A DNA stretch of 64,000 bases from Strongyloides papillosus. Lineage: Eukaryota; Nematoda; Chromadorea; Rhabditida; Strongyloididae. Within the stretch, counting starts at the first letter, position 1, and each line of letters opens with the position of its first letter. Under the pieces are notes generated by a model. It worked only from the letters and a program-made list of their open reading frames with translations, had not been told where the DNA came from and did not search any database. The DNA lies in the NCBI GenBank assembly GCA_005656395.1, contig SRSI01000014.1, positions 124,001 to 188,000 of the forward strand, in the 5' to 3' direction. Below are positions 1 through 13,238 of the stretch, piece by piece. Position numbers and translations under genes: made by a program.

Positions 1-1
1 A

Positions 2-160
2 GATAAAAAGAAAAAGTACATTTCTAAAAATAGAAATCGTATGGTAATCTTTAGCCATTTAAATAAGTACAAAAGGAAGATCGAGAAATTGAGAAGTGTG
101 AGTTATCCCGGATACAATAATGACACCTACGAATTGTTCCTGACTATAAAACGATATTAA
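2..160 (+). CDS. 3' end of a protein-coding gene (partial)
   Basis: An open frame enters from the left edge and ends at a TAA at 158-160, giving 52 residues. The fragment is rich in Lys, Arg, Asn and Tyr and ends in SYPGYNNDTYELFLTIKRY. Codon use (GTG, CCC, AAG, ATC) is less AT-biased than the flanking DNA, which suggests real coding sequence. An AATAAA-type signal lies near 200, consistent with a gene end. I do not recognise the family. The rest of the gene lies outside the window. Confidence 0.5.
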   Translation, partial: DKKKKYISKNRNRMVIFSHLNKYKRKIEKLRSVSYPGYNNDTYELFLTIKRY

Positions 161-3100
161 TATTATTATTATTGCTATTATTGTTGTTTTTATATTTTAA
201 ATAAAATATTTAAATTAATATTTTTGTTTTATCTATTCTTGAACAGCTACACTATGTAGCCACAACGACCTCATTTAAAAACGATAACATAAAACAATAA
301 AAAAAAGCCATTAATTTACATTTTTAGCTCTAGGGTAGATGTAAATCAATAATGGACTCTTTAAATAACATGATACTTTTTTATTAGATAAAGTTTACAA
401 TAAAAAAATAAGAAAAAATTTTTGTCTTTATTATAACTTTTTCAAATTTAACTAATTTTTTTGAGTGAATAGCCAAATATGTTTTTTTAAACTTAAGGAA
501 AAAAATAGGTCTCAAAAAATTTGAGTCATAATTGGCCAAGTCATCTTAAAAAAACACCTATTTTTGGTATTTTTAGCATATCTTAGACCAGAGAATAACA
601 TTTATTTTAAAATAAATATGTACAATCGTTTATAAATCATTTAAAAAGTTTAATTCTAGAGTAACGCGAGAACATAGTTTAAAAAAATTCATTAAAAATT
701 ATCCAATTTAAGAACAAAACAGCGATAACTATTTTTAAAAAAAATTTAAAAAGCTATAAATTAGTAAAAACTTGATAAAAAATATTTATCATAAAGATGT
801 CACTTTTATTTACAAGATTAAAGCTTAAAAAGTTAATAGGTTAGCAACAAAACAAACTATGCTAATTATAAATTTTTTTACTTTTTCAATTTTTAAAATT
901 TTTCACACAAAATTAAATTTTGTTCTAGACATAACCTTTTTTAAACTTGGTCAAATTATTTAATTCAATAGTTAAAAAATACATTTTTTTCTATTTTAGT
1001 ACGAAAAAATAGATCTAAAAAAATCTGTTACATTATTGGCCAAGTTGTTTAAAAAAAACACTTTTATTTAAGTTATTTTTGTGTAATTTTATATTATAAA
1101 TATCTTTTCTTAAAGTTAATGAAAGGTTTTGGTATTTAAATTGATTGAAAGGTGCAACTCGGTAATAATGATTTGACGTAATAGTGGTATTAGGATTCAT
1201 ATATAACTAGTCTTGTTACGAACTTAAAACTGATAGCCATTTCTTAGTAAAAATATTTTAATAAAATGCGTTGGTAGATTAAACAGAAGCTTTTAAAGAA
1301 ATGGGTTTCGACTGTTCATTAATATTTAAAAATTTAAAAAATATGAACTAAGGATCAAACGTAACCTGCTAAAGATAGGTTTACGGCTGGATTATTAAAG
1401 ATAAATAGAAATAAAGATAAAATTAAATTATTTAATGCAATAATATATAAAACACGTGCAAAAAGTAATGAATAATTTTTATCTTTTGATTCCTTGTGTA
1501 GTATTTCGATAATGTGATAACATGTCTGATACCGCTTCTGAGTTGACATATTATTTTTTTTCTCTTTAAAAATTATCCATATTTTATCATGTAAACTAAG
1601 TTTAATTTAATATGATGTTTGCATAAAATATTGCCGCAATAATTACTGATAAATATAAAAGAAAGAGTAATGATTAAAAAAAACTTAGGTAGATTATATT
1701 ACTGCAATTATGAATGATCTCTAGCTCCAAAATACTTTAAAAATTATGTCATTTACCAATTTTAATTTTATTTTTTTAAAAATTTAATTAGATAATAAAT
1801 GCAGCTTTGATAAACAACTATTTAAAGATTTCAATAAAACATTAAACTGGTTTGTAAGATATCACTATATTTAAAACTCAAAACAAATCAAATCACAGAA
1901 AAATTAATGTATTTAAAAAATTTAATGTCATAACATCCACGATGTTTCAAAATACACACAATTTAGTTAAATATTAATAACCTTTTTTATCTTATCTTTT
2001 TAAAATTTATTATATTCAATTCATTTGATAGTTTTGCTTGTTTTCTCAATATATTTCAAGATCGTTTTTTAATCTTAAGTTTAAATGAAGTTAAAGAGAT
2101 TCAGATGAATATAATTCTTTCCCCAACTTTGTTTTTAAAAAAAAATTGGTCTGCACAAAAACTACCATAACTTTTTTATATTCTAATATTTTTTTTACAA
2201 TTTTATAATTATTTGATATTCCAACTTCTTTTTTATAAAATATATAAATATTCATTGCTAGATATTAATGATATGCAAAGTTAGAAAACATTAAACATTA
2301 TGTGTTTTCGTTCATATTAAAAAATGAAATATAAATTTTTAGAATTTTTAAATATTTTCGAAAAAATGAAAAGCAAATAGTCAAATGATATTATTAATTG
2401 ACATGATATAAGTTTAAATGTCTATTAGTTTACATTACCAAGGTTATATTAATATTTAAACTTCTAAATTTGTTATTGTTAATAAATTGTAAAAAATGCT
2501 TACTACAAAACATCTATAACTTTACTTATGATTATCTTTTAATAATACTTATTTCTTTACCTTATTTAAATTGGATTGTCAAATGATTATAATATTATAA
2601 AAAAAATATCATTTACAAGAAAAGTTTGTTTTTTTTTATTACAAAAGTATAAGAAAAATAACACTTACATATATATTTATAACTTTCTTTATACTTAAAC
2701 TAAAAAACGATCTTGAAATATATCGTAGAAAACAATGAGACAATCAAATGCATATAATATCACAATATTTTAAATAGCATAATAAAAGTTTTGATGTTCA
2801 ATAATATTACGTCTCTTTCGAAATATCCCGTAGAGTGAGATCATAAATTAAATTACCTACGGGGTATCAAACGAAATCATAATATCCAATCTAAAGAGTG
2901 TAAACTTCTTCTAGACATGATATTTTTAAATTAAATAATATTAAGCTCATCTGATAACTCAAACTATTTTCTTTAATATATTTTAAAATTAGTTTTTAAA
3001 TATTAATTATAAATAAAGTTATGAAACATTAAATGTCAGTTTTTTTGTAACAACTATAACTATTTTTAATTATTTTTTACAAACAAATGAGAGCAAATTT

Positions 3101-5050
3101 ACAACTACAATCTAAAATTAATAGTATTTAATATAATCCAATATTTGTTACTCTTCATTATCACAAATATGAATATTTTTAAATACTTAGATTTATTACC
3201 TCGGTAATTGTTAATCATGTTAATTTTAAAGTATTCATAACTTTACTTACAATAGATATCTAATAAAGAATATTGAAATATAGTAAAATATTTTTATTTG
3301 TGATCTCGTGCCTATAATCACATAATTAACAGATATTATAATTAACACTTAATATTAATAAAAATCACTAAACAAAACAATATCTATACTTTATAAATTG
3401 AATGGCTTTGATGGTATTATCATACTGTTATTCTTCTATTTGGAATTTATTCATTCATTTTATCACAGCTCCTTCACTTATGTTGGAGAAAAGAATTCTG
3501 GCTACTAGATAAGTATAATATTTTAAAAAGTTGTTATGTTTAGAAAAAATTATATAATTTTAAAGATTAACAAATTTTAAAATTGTCAGAAAATTTAGAT
3601 AATATAAACGCTATTAACTATATTATAAATTAATCTTTCTTCACTTATCTTAAAATACTTTTTAAATCAGGTCCTAAGCTTTCAGATAGATATAAGATTA
3701 TTTAAATACTTTGACATTGATTAAAGTTAAACTTCTTCAATTCATTAAAATAATAATTTCGTTGATTCCTATTGTATTTAAATTTTTCTTTTTTTATAAA
3801 TTGGTAGGATTATTTGTTGAATGGCTTCTACATTTGCCACTCGTATCAACAACATTGCAAATTTTACTCCTTATTTTAAAAGTCTTTTAAACTTGTAATT
3901 ACATTAAATTAAAAAGGCTCTGAATACTTCAATAATATTCATTATGAATAAAATTCAAATAATTATGCTCTTCATCAATTTTTAAAATTTCTGCTTTTCT
4001 TTTCATAAAGTTGAAAACATTGTTTGACGATTTTTTTACATTTCTCTTATTTTTATTAGAATTTGGAAAAGAGATGTCTACTTTTCTTTTAATATCTTTT
4101 CACTGAAACTTTGCATGTTTTCATTCAGTATATTATAGATTATTTCCATGCTCACATTACTTAGATTTTACTAAATTTAAGCAAATTCTGGTTTATAAGT
4201 TTGGTTTCTAAACGATTTACTGCAGTTTATAGAAATTCTGTTTGCCATAGCTGTATTTAAAAGAATCAATTAAACAACGTATCCAAAAAAGTCATAATAT
4301 TAAACGTATGCAATTTGAATCTAGAGATTAATATAAAATATTTTATCTTCTCTGTTCACATTTTAATATTTCTATTTCTGATCATTCTGCTAGGTTAATT
4401 TTACATATTTTAAATCTTCAAAATGTTTAAAACATTGTGCAAAGAATTATATATGTTCCATTACATGGGCTTTCATAAATTCTCAATATTCATAGAAAGT
4501 TAAATTGTTTTTTTAATATTGAAGAATATAATTCAAAGTAAAAGCAAAGCAATTATGCAAAGTTTGTTTTAAAGTATACTTTATTCGTACATTAAATTTT
4601 GACGGAGAAAAAATAAATCTTGTCTACTACATTATCACTTTCATTTACTATAAAAAACTGCCGCCTTAATCATTTAATAATTTTTTCACTCTTATTCACA
4701 TTAAATACTTAAGCAATTGTAACTATTATTATGATGATAACTTTACATTTAATTGTTAAAGAAAAAACATAGATCTTGTTTGTAAAGAGGCATTTTATAT
4801 GCAATATCCCAGTTTGATAAGCACATTATAACATTTGTCTGATTAAGATAACGTTACTTTGATAACATGTTAACGCAAAAAAAAACCGATGATTTAGAAT
4901 AAATATTTATACCAACGAAATATATTATTTCGTTCAGATATAAATTACACGTTGACTATGTTAAATAAGAGTTTTTCTTTACAATTATTATTATTATTAT
5001 ACTTAATCTAAAGTTATATTTTATAAAACTTTATAAGTTAATTACTATTC
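161..5050. other. AT-rich sequence without a recognisable gene
   Basis: Long A and T runs with frequent stops in all frames. The 64-residue open frame near 1355-1549 (minus) has no coding character. Two structures stand out: a diverged direct repeat around 470-580 and 950-1080, sharing 'ttggccaagt' followed by an A run and CAC; and a short GC-richer inverted repeat at about 2823-2870 (ATATCCCGTAG paired with CTACGGGGTAT). I see nothing else supportable. Confidence 0.6.
470..1080. repeat. Diverged direct repeat pair
   Basis: About 470-580 and 950-1080 share the order of an A-rich run, 'atag(g/a)tct', a second A run, 'attggccaagt' and 'aaaaaacac'. The copies are about 490 bases apart and clearly degraded. 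They are probably remnants of an old repeat family. Confidence 0.4.
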
Positions 5051-5058
5051 AGAAGATA

Positions 5059-5454
5059 TTTTCATTTATGTTTACACTTTGCCAATTGAAACCATTTTAA
5101 ATTCTTTCTTTTGTTTATGTCATCTTTAATTTTAATGTTTTTGAACCACTCAGCTAACTACTTCTGAGGTCTTCCAACTGATCTTTTTCCTACTAATGGT
5201 TTGTTTTTATACACCCCTATTCCTTCTACCATTCTTTTGGCTAGTCCATCTTTTTTCCGGATTTGATGGCCCATAAACCTTAGTTGTAATTTCAGTATCT
5301 TATCTTCTACTGATGGTAATTTTGAGGTATTAATGTCATTATTATTTAAACATTTCCATATATGGTTTATAGTACCTTGTAATTGTTTTGGAGTATTTTT
5401 CAATAGTTGCCAAGCTTGAGCACCATATGTAGCTATTGAAAATAATATTTGCAC
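5059..5454 (-). pseudogene. Non-LTR retrotransposon (LINE) reverse-transcriptase C-terminal remnant
   Basis: The minus-strand frame contains YGAQAWQLLKNTPKQLQ, LRFMGHQIRKKDGLAKR and GKRSVGRPQK. These match the order at the C-terminus of RTE/Jockey-like LINE polyproteins: a 'YGAETW' block, a 'RWFGHVxRM' block and a 'GRPKKxW' block. After GRPQK there is a TAG at about 5158-5160, where the family usually has a tryptophan, and the same frame then continues with AEWFKNIKIKDDINKR to about 5059. Nothing of the endonuclease or of the polymerase core is visible upstream, so this is a 5'-truncated dead copy. The family assignment rests on motif memory only. Confidence 0.6.
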
Positions 5455-8400
5455 TGTTAGCCTTATTCTTTAAAATTACATTTCTGAAAGAAGCAAGCAC
5501 CTCTGTAAAAAAGTTACAAATAAAGGAAGTGATAATATCATATACAAAATTTTAAACTTTTCAAATTAGTATCCAGTTTTCAAAAAATCTGCAAGACAAT
5601 TTAATTAAACGCTGATATAAATTATTCAAATTTTTTCCTAAAAAGATTTTAAATTTTTTAAATATTTATTAAAACTAAAAAAGTAGATACTATAAATTTT
5701 TATAATATAGAAGACATGTAGTATTTTGAAATCGCATCTGATACTAATGCTTTTATCACAAAATAGCCCTCTGAAGTCTACCTTAACTTTTTAGTAAGAT
5801 TTAACTTTATGTCATAATTTACAAGACAACTTTGTAAATATTGTTTGGAATACACAATTTCACTTCGCTGATTCTTTAGCAACAGTTTTTATTGTTAAAA
5901 TATAAGAATTAAAAAGTACTTTAGATAATAAATAACCTCTAAAATTTACAACTTCATACATATAAATATTATCTTTAAAATTATAAAAAAATATAGAAGT
6001 TAAAGGCAAAACATTATAGTTAAAAATAAAAGTTCAATTTGTAGAAATTGTATATAGATTATAGAAGAATTTTAAAAATCAATTTATTATTTCTATAATT
6101 TTAGTATGAAATGTTAGTATCTCTTCTCCAATGATTTTTGTCATCATACTTTGTTAGGTCAACTCTTTGGTAAATTCTATATAATTGTGATTTCATGTTT
6201 CTAATAATAATTGCGCATATTGACTATATAAAGTTTAAATAAATGTAGAATTTATATATGTTGATAAAAAAATGTTTTTTAAAATAACTATAGTCATAAA
6301 TTATCTTTTTTTAAATGCGACCCGGATGAAAATTTTTGTTGTTACTTTGAAAAAAAAATTCTGTTATTTAAAGCAATCTAATTAATTTTTATTGATTCTA
6401 ATACTATCTATAAGATTTAACTCGTATAACAAAATTCAACTATAAATATATTTATTTACAATAATACTAATGATAGATTTTTCACTGCAAAAATACATTG
6501 TTAAATAGTTATAAAGATAAGGTGTACTTATAAAGCACTACATCATTCTAAACTCTTATAAATTTTCTATTTTTAAATCCATTTCATAACTTTTTTTCAA
6601 AAATAATTTCTTCAGTATTAAATATAATTTTATTATTGATTATGTCATAAATGCAATTTACAATAATTATTATCCTTCCATCAATATAAATCACGTTTTC
6701 ATGATAATTAAAAATTGTAATTCTAGAAGTTTTATTACGTTCATTATAATCCTTAAAAAATCTAAGGAAATTTATTGAAAAGTAATATCTTTATCTGCAC
6801 AGATTTACTTTTTATCAGATAATTTTTCTTATTGTAAAGAATGTAAAGAACAATAATAAATCAATAAATTGTTTTTAATTATACAATCATGTTGTATTTA
6901 CAAAGCTAATAGATATTTGGAAAATTCAAAATAATAAAGAAATATTTATGATGCAAATTTTTACATATTAAAAATAAATTACATCATCAAGATATTCTGC
7001 TTGATTTATATTATAACACTAACAATATGAATTTATTAAGTGATGTTATCCAAAAATTTACCACATTTATATATAAAATTACATTCAAAATTACAATATA
7101 ATATTTATATTTCAGTTATGATAATATAATATGATGTTTTGAGTACATGTAAATATACGTACACTGTTCCACGTTGAAAAGAAATAAATTATTAATTTTA
7201 ATCTAAAAAAAATTTAAAAAAATAAATTTGTAATTTAAAACTATACTTTTTTTGTGGTTTTCTGAATTATGTAATTAATCTAATCTAAGATGCTAGATCA
7301 AGTTCAAGCTTTCTAAAAATTTGATCATATGTTTTGTTAAGAAGACGGCTTTTTTAGTTTTTTGCAAATAATTTTATACGATAAAATTTTTGTGGTAATT
7401 AAGTGAATAAAATTTTGCATTTCTTAATCAGAAGATATAAGTTGTGTTACTAGTGAATACTTACTGTTCTTTACTAATTTATTCAAAATTATATTATGGA
7501 TTTTCATTAATATAATATTTTATAAATAATAATTTCTACGATATTTTATTAATCTGAAATATACTTTTTTATTAATACTTTAAGAAATTATTCTTAAAAA
7601 TGAGCATAAAAAAATCGCAATTTTTTATATAATAAAATAGTTTTAAAAAAATTTCTTGAAATTGTAAGTTTAAATTTTTTATAGTTATACTAAGATCGAG
7701 TAAATACATTTAACTTCATCATAGTAGATTAATAAAGAATATTGATTAGATAATTTTTTCATTTAATTTTTTACATTGTGAAAAGAATCATATTTATTAA
7801 TGCTTTACAATTTTTATTAGGGAAATTTTAAATAGATAATTTTAAGATATTTTTTTAACAAAATTGAATCGTTAAATGAGAATATATATAATAAAAATAT
7901 TAAGTTTAAAAGCCACTATCATATAAATAATCAAAGTATTTTATTGATTGAAATGCTTTTTTAAACAAATAACAATTTAGTTTATATTTCTATCGATCTT
8001 TTATTTAAGCTCAATATATAATTAGATTAAGGGCTACCTTATTGAGACCATATATATAAAAATTTGAACTTACTAATTAGTTCCTATATATATTTTATCC
8101 TTCGGTAAAGTTATAATAATAACGATAAAATGATTAAAGTAAGATGTTTAAATTTATCATCAAAATATTTTCTTTAAAAATTATGCAGGTTGGTCTAGAT
8201 AAGACTCTTCAAATATTCACGTTAATAACTTTGATGATATTAGAAAATCAAATGTAATATTATTACAATTTTGTGATCAAGATATAAACACATACCATTA
8301 TTTACTATAGGTCCTATAAAGAAATCTACATTTTAGGCGGAGTTATGGATTATCCAAATTTTAGTTCATTTTTCAACTTAAAATAAATATAACATTGTGA

Positions 8401-8470
8401 TATAGAAAAGGCAATATTATGATTGTTATTGATTGTAAAAAAGCAAATTCTTTTCTATTTATTTCTAGAA
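5455..8470. other. AT-rich sequence without a recognisable gene
   Basis: No open frame with coding character and no RNA gene or repeat that I can define. The sequence is homopolymer-rich. Confidence 0.6.
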
Positions 8471-8488
8471 TATTATGAATGTACAAAT

Positions 8489-9769
8489 TTATTTTAAAAA
8501 TATAACAACACTGTTACTCAACTTGAAATTTGCTTTTGATTTACCGTTTGTTCTTTTTAGAGCTTGAGCTTCAATATTTTCATCATTAAAAGAAACAGTC
8601 TTGATTTGAATGGAACTATTTAAATTTATAGAACAGTTTGCTTTAAAGTTTAATTTGTCATACACATATTCTACAGAAAGGAGAACTTCATTTTCAAAAT
8701 CAGAATTTTTCAAATAATCATATTTTGTATAACATTTATTCTACCATCTATACAATTATCACAATGGTAATTTATTTTCATTGTTGATTCATTAAAAATA
8801 ATATCTCTTTCGTGAGGACTATTAAGCTTCAAAATATCTTACTTAATTTCTTTTAACATTTTGTTTTTTGAATACTATAAAAAAGACACAGCTATGTTTC
8901 ATAATCGAAAAACAGGTTGAATAATGACGCCATTGTATACAAGTTTGATATTCAATTTTCTAGAAAAACTGTCTAGTTCAACAAGCCACTATTCATTATT
9001 TTTGTCGTTAAATTTTGTTATTACAACATTATGTATATTAATGGAAGGAGATAGATGGTAAACCTGTGTTGTATCAATCGGTTCTTGAAATTCAATATCT
9101 TTAGAATTAATCTTGCCAGCATTGAATGTGACCAGTGTATCTCCATTAAATAATAGTCGATGTTCAAAAATAAATTCTTGATAACCCAATATTTCACCAA
9201 AAGCGATTGTCCTCTCTTTAACATTAATATCATATATTGTCTTTTCATAAGTATGGGACATAACATTTGAATTGTTTTTATATTTAATTCTGGTCTATTA
9301 TTACAGCTAATATTGTGGTACATCCCATAGTCGATAAACTTCGTGTATATCTACGTGGAACTTCGAGACAGTTAATTACTGTTCTATATTCATTTTTTTA
9401 TATTACCAATTCTCTAGTAATATTGATTTCTATTTCTACTTTCAAAAATTAGGAATTCTGTCAATTGGTTATCATTGGATTTTACTATAACTAATATCGA
9501 AAGTTGATTTTTCTGAACCGGAGCACTTTTCTCCCTCAATATGTTCTATTAATTATTTCATAGCAATAATTTCAGATTTACTCGTAACATTTTACTTTCT
9601 AGGGTAACTTCTGTCAAACTTATAATTATTAAAAGTATAGTTATTATAAATATATTTAAATTGTTTTTTATTATCACCAGATCCATGACAAGAATTTATG
9701 TAGATTGTATATACAGCCAATACCCAAAAAAGCATGAGTGATTTATTAATAGCATCAAAACAAGCCATA
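8489..9769 (-). pseudogene. Decayed gene for a secreted protein, possibly of the membrane family at 48-53 kb
   Basis: On the minus strand an ATG near 9767 opens a clear signal peptide (MACFDAINKSLMLFWVLAVY, then a further hydrophobic stretch to about residue 29) followed by a Tyr/Asn-rich segment. The frame is then broken by several stops and frameshifts. Coding-like blocks continue in shifting frames: about 9500-9600 (contains TSKSEIIAMK and STFDISYSK), 9300-9370, 8989-9261 (90 residues, contains ERTIAFGEILGYQEF) and 8489-8713 (74 residues, contains NIEAQALKRTNGKSKANF). KSEII and KLNIKLVYNGVI recall KSEIIETK and TTLRLKVNGVV in the intact proteins at 48-53 kb, at comparable relative places. 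This is a weak visual similarity that needs an alignment. At least four lesions make it non-functional as read. Confidence 0.5.
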
Positions 9770-10521
9770 TTTTTATAAAAAAGTAATTTAATTAATAAAC
9801 AAAGTACAATAGATTTTTGAATATAGGCAGAATTAATTAAAATTTCTTTTATTTTCTAATAGATTATAACATATTGTATTGTATCTCAATAAAATTTGAA
9901 ATAACAGTTATGGAAAATTCTTAATAATACTCATTTAATCGTAAATTGTACAGTAAAATTTAAAAAAATTAATATATTTATTTGTAATCAGCCAAAAATA
10001 ATATTTCAGTTTGTTGTTTCTATGCTTACGATTCATCAAAAATAAAACTATTTTTATTTACCAATTAAACAGAAGATACAAAGCAGTGTTGACTCCTGAG
10101 AATCTGAGAAAATTTAAGTTTATACTTTTATAAATAACTCATTAGTTTATTCCACGACATTTACAATGATTCATTTTTATGTTTATACAAGTTAATTTGT
10201 CCGTAGTTCAAGAATAGAAATTTCTAAACTTTAAGTAACAACTTTCTTATGTCTATAAGTATTAAAAAACCACTGTACAATAAATAAAATAAAGTTTTTC
10301 ATAAGCTAGAAAAATATTGCCTTGAATTTTGAAAGAATCATATAAACAATATCATTATAATAAAATCATTGCAAAAAAAGATTCAATAAACTATAAAAAG
10401 ACATTCAAATACCAAAAACAATTACAAACTTTTCCAACAATGTTTCTATAATTATCTACATTCTAAACCAAACACTTTAGTACCCTTGAAGTATAAAAAA
10501 TAGCATGAGAATTATAAGCGA
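9770..10521. other. AT-rich spacer
   Basis: Sequence between two oppositely oriented decayed genes. I see no open frame or structure in it. The shared upstream region would be the former promoter area of both if they were divergently transcribed. Confidence 0.5.
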
Positions 10522-10731
10522 ATGAAAGGCAAAGAAAGTTCCTCATGGTTAGATAGAATATAGTTGTTTTGTGAAAGAAACTTTAGTCTTGGTTTTAAAA
10601 CATATTTTATTACAGACTCTAATAGAGGTTTAAATTTTAATGATATGATAAAAGCGAATGATGAAATGAAAAGACGCGGTGTTATTGAAGTTAATTCAAC
10701 GGAAATATCAATTACATGGGGGAGAATTTAA
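10522..10731 (+). pseudogene. Coding-like fragment with one internal stop
   Basis: From an ATG at 10522 the frame reads MKGKESSSWLDRI, then TAG, then about 54 residues including NFSLGFKTYFITDSNRGLNF and NEMK-like charged sequence, ending at a TAA at 10729-10731. The codons look coding-like in contrast to the surroundings. It may be the 5' part of the decayed gene at 11.2-12.2 kb. The family is unknown. Confidence 0.35.
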
Positions 10732-11168
10732 ATTAGAAAGTTTACAGTTTTTCTTTGTCTTCATATTAATAAATTTTTGTATAAAATATGGTAATTTTTT
10801 ACATCATATATTAGGATGTTGTTGTTTTTCTTTATTTTTATATCTATTATTGTTTTAGAAAAAATATAAAAAAAACTCAGTTAATAAAAAGCTGTAATGA
10901 CAACATAAACTAAAACAAATTACCAATGCATTATCAAAATTCTTGCCTCTTTCTATCATAAATTATTGTTACATCACAATCATACCATTGACTTTTTATA
11001 ATTATAAATGATTTTTTGAATGTAGCAAAAGTATATTTTTATCAGTTGATAATGTGGTAAACAAATTTAATGGAAATTATAATATCACATAGTGATAAAT
11101 TTAGATTTTTCGTGTTAAAAAAATCATAAGAAAATAGGTTTTTAGCTAAGAAATGGTATCATTTTTCT

Positions 11169-12243
11169 AAAAATGTACTTCATTCCTTAGCTTTGACTTT
11201 TATCCAGTTATCAACATATTTTCAAGGAACTACACACAAGCACCTATTTCTTAATATTGTTGAAGATCTCGAAGAGAGTAAATTTCTGCATACCTTAAAA
11301 ATTAAGTCAATATCTGACATTGTTACTGTGAAATGTCCGTAAAAGGGATATCCTCATCATTCTGATAAAGATATTTTTACTGAATTTATGGGCAGTAACA
11401 TATTATATAAACCAAAATCATATGCAACAGTTGGATAGGAAACTAGAAAAATAGATTATTATTGCGAAATCAGTATTTTAATATGTCAACATATTAAGAT
11501 TTTTAAAACTCTAAATAGATCTTCAAATTATTCAGACAGAATATGTTGGAAAGACAGTATTAATTGGAAAGACACTTCAGATCCAAAAAAATTAGCAATT
11601 GAAGGAAAAGATAATACATATAGTGAATCAATTTCGGAAAAGTGTGGTTCGTCTATCGAAGATTTGATAATTTATAAAAAAATAAGAGATAGTGAGCCCT
11701 ATAAATTAGATATATTGAGAACAGGAAAGGTTTCAACTCATATATTATTTTATTTCTTCACCAATTATAATGAAAAAAATGAAACTATGTATAAAAAATC
11801 ATGTCTTGTGTTGAGTACATCTAATTTTTGCTCTCAAATAACAATATTAACACATGAATATACAACAAAACCCTGTAAAGGATATCAAATATTAGTTTCT
11901 AAATTGAATGAAGATAAGAAGGTAACATTTAATATGAGGCTAAATTTTCAAATAGGTGAAGGGAACCTACGTTACTACAACATGGATAATGTTTCAACCA
12001 CAAGGATGTGGATTTTAAGAATACGATTGACTATGCACCAATTTATTTAGATTATTCTGATTCAACATTTACCATCTTTGGATATGAATTAGTCCAACTG
12101 GAGTACTATTGCAAGAATAAGGAAAATGAAATACCTAGGTCGAGACCCTTATTTTTGGATCTAAGGATGATAATCTCCAACTTGAAGAGCGAATTTATCA
12201 ATATTATGGTCATGGTAAATGATTTCAACCAAATTGTAAAATA
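11169..12243 (+). pseudogene. Decayed gene of about 350 codons, family uncertain
   Basis: One reading frame runs from about 11169 to 12005, interrupted by only two stops (a TAA near 11341 after IVTVKCP, and a TAG near 11437 after SYATVG). It then shifts frame near 12005, between YYNMDNVSTT and KDVDFKNTIDYAPIY, and continues to the TAA near 12242. The longest intact piece is 11664-12050. Regular cysteines (VKCP, YYCEIS, RICWKD, SEKCGSS, KKSCLVL, SNFCSQ, TKPCKGY, EYYCKN) suggest an extracellular protein. The block SISDIVTVKCP, followed by acidic sequence and YYCEIS, is placed like DVVPCPYERW and its sequel in the membrane proteins at 48-53 kb, so it may be a distant relative. That link is tentative. 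Confidence 0.5.
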
Positions 12244-13238
12244 AATAAGATACCTTATGCGCTTTCTTAATAGCAATATTTTGTAGTGGAGAGGAAATCG
12301 AATCAGATGAACTAGAATTTATTAATTCTACAAGCTTTGTTGTAAAACAGTCAAGAAATTTTATCATACTAGAAAATATCGTTGATCGTGCTGCAGTTGT
12401 TAAATGTGTTTACAACATACCAAACGATAACATCACTTCAAAACGATAAATTCGTTGGTGAATATTTCATTGATAAAGACGTACTAAGAAGGTATCTATT
12501 TTAAAAAAATTACAAAAATTTTATAATTCTTTATTTTATCGTAACTACTTGTACAACCATTTATAATTTACAGGTTACTTTACTAACTATTTAAGATTCA
12601 CGAAATAAATAAAGTGTTTATTTTTATATGTTGATATAATGTTTTTTATTTTTTGTCCTCAAATTCTTTTCTTAATAGAAGTACTCAAATATTATTTAGA
12701 CATTCAAATTACAAAAATATTTTATTAACAATTCAAAATTCATTCCTTCTTTTGATTGTATTTATGTTTGAATCATATTAATCTATATTTTAGCTGCAAA
12801 AATCATTACAAGATAATAACTAATGTTCTTATGCTTTCATTATCAGAAAAATATATGTTTTATTACATTTTTTAAAAGTTCTAACTGGTATAAGCACAAC
12901 TTTAACAAAATTCTATTCAATGATAATCTTGAAAATCATTCTATTGATAGAAACTTTATTTATGATCCGAAATATTCATCTTCACACATTATTAAGCTTA
13001 AGAACAATTATGTAACATAAAGCAATAACCAAAAAGTTATATAATTATAAGCTAACTACTTTTTTCCTTACTTTTATTTATAACAAAACTTCAACACGAA
13101 CGGTAATAAATATTTACAACTAAATATACATAATTATACAAATTTACTACTTATTTAATTAAATTTTAACAAATTTACAGTATAATATTATCTTCCTTAA
13201 ATAATAGTTATTTATTTAGAAGAAATTAATAAAAAAAA
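12244..13238. other. AT-rich spacer
   Basis: Contains short chance frames (for example 12823-13020, plus) without recognisable motifs. I looked here on the minus strand for a homeodomain exon belonging to the CUT gene and saw none. Confidence 0.5.

Noticed and set aside
12008..12244. Independent small gene of 78 residues
   Set aside because: It continues the decayed gene at 11.2-12.0 kb after a frameshift rather than being a gene of its own.
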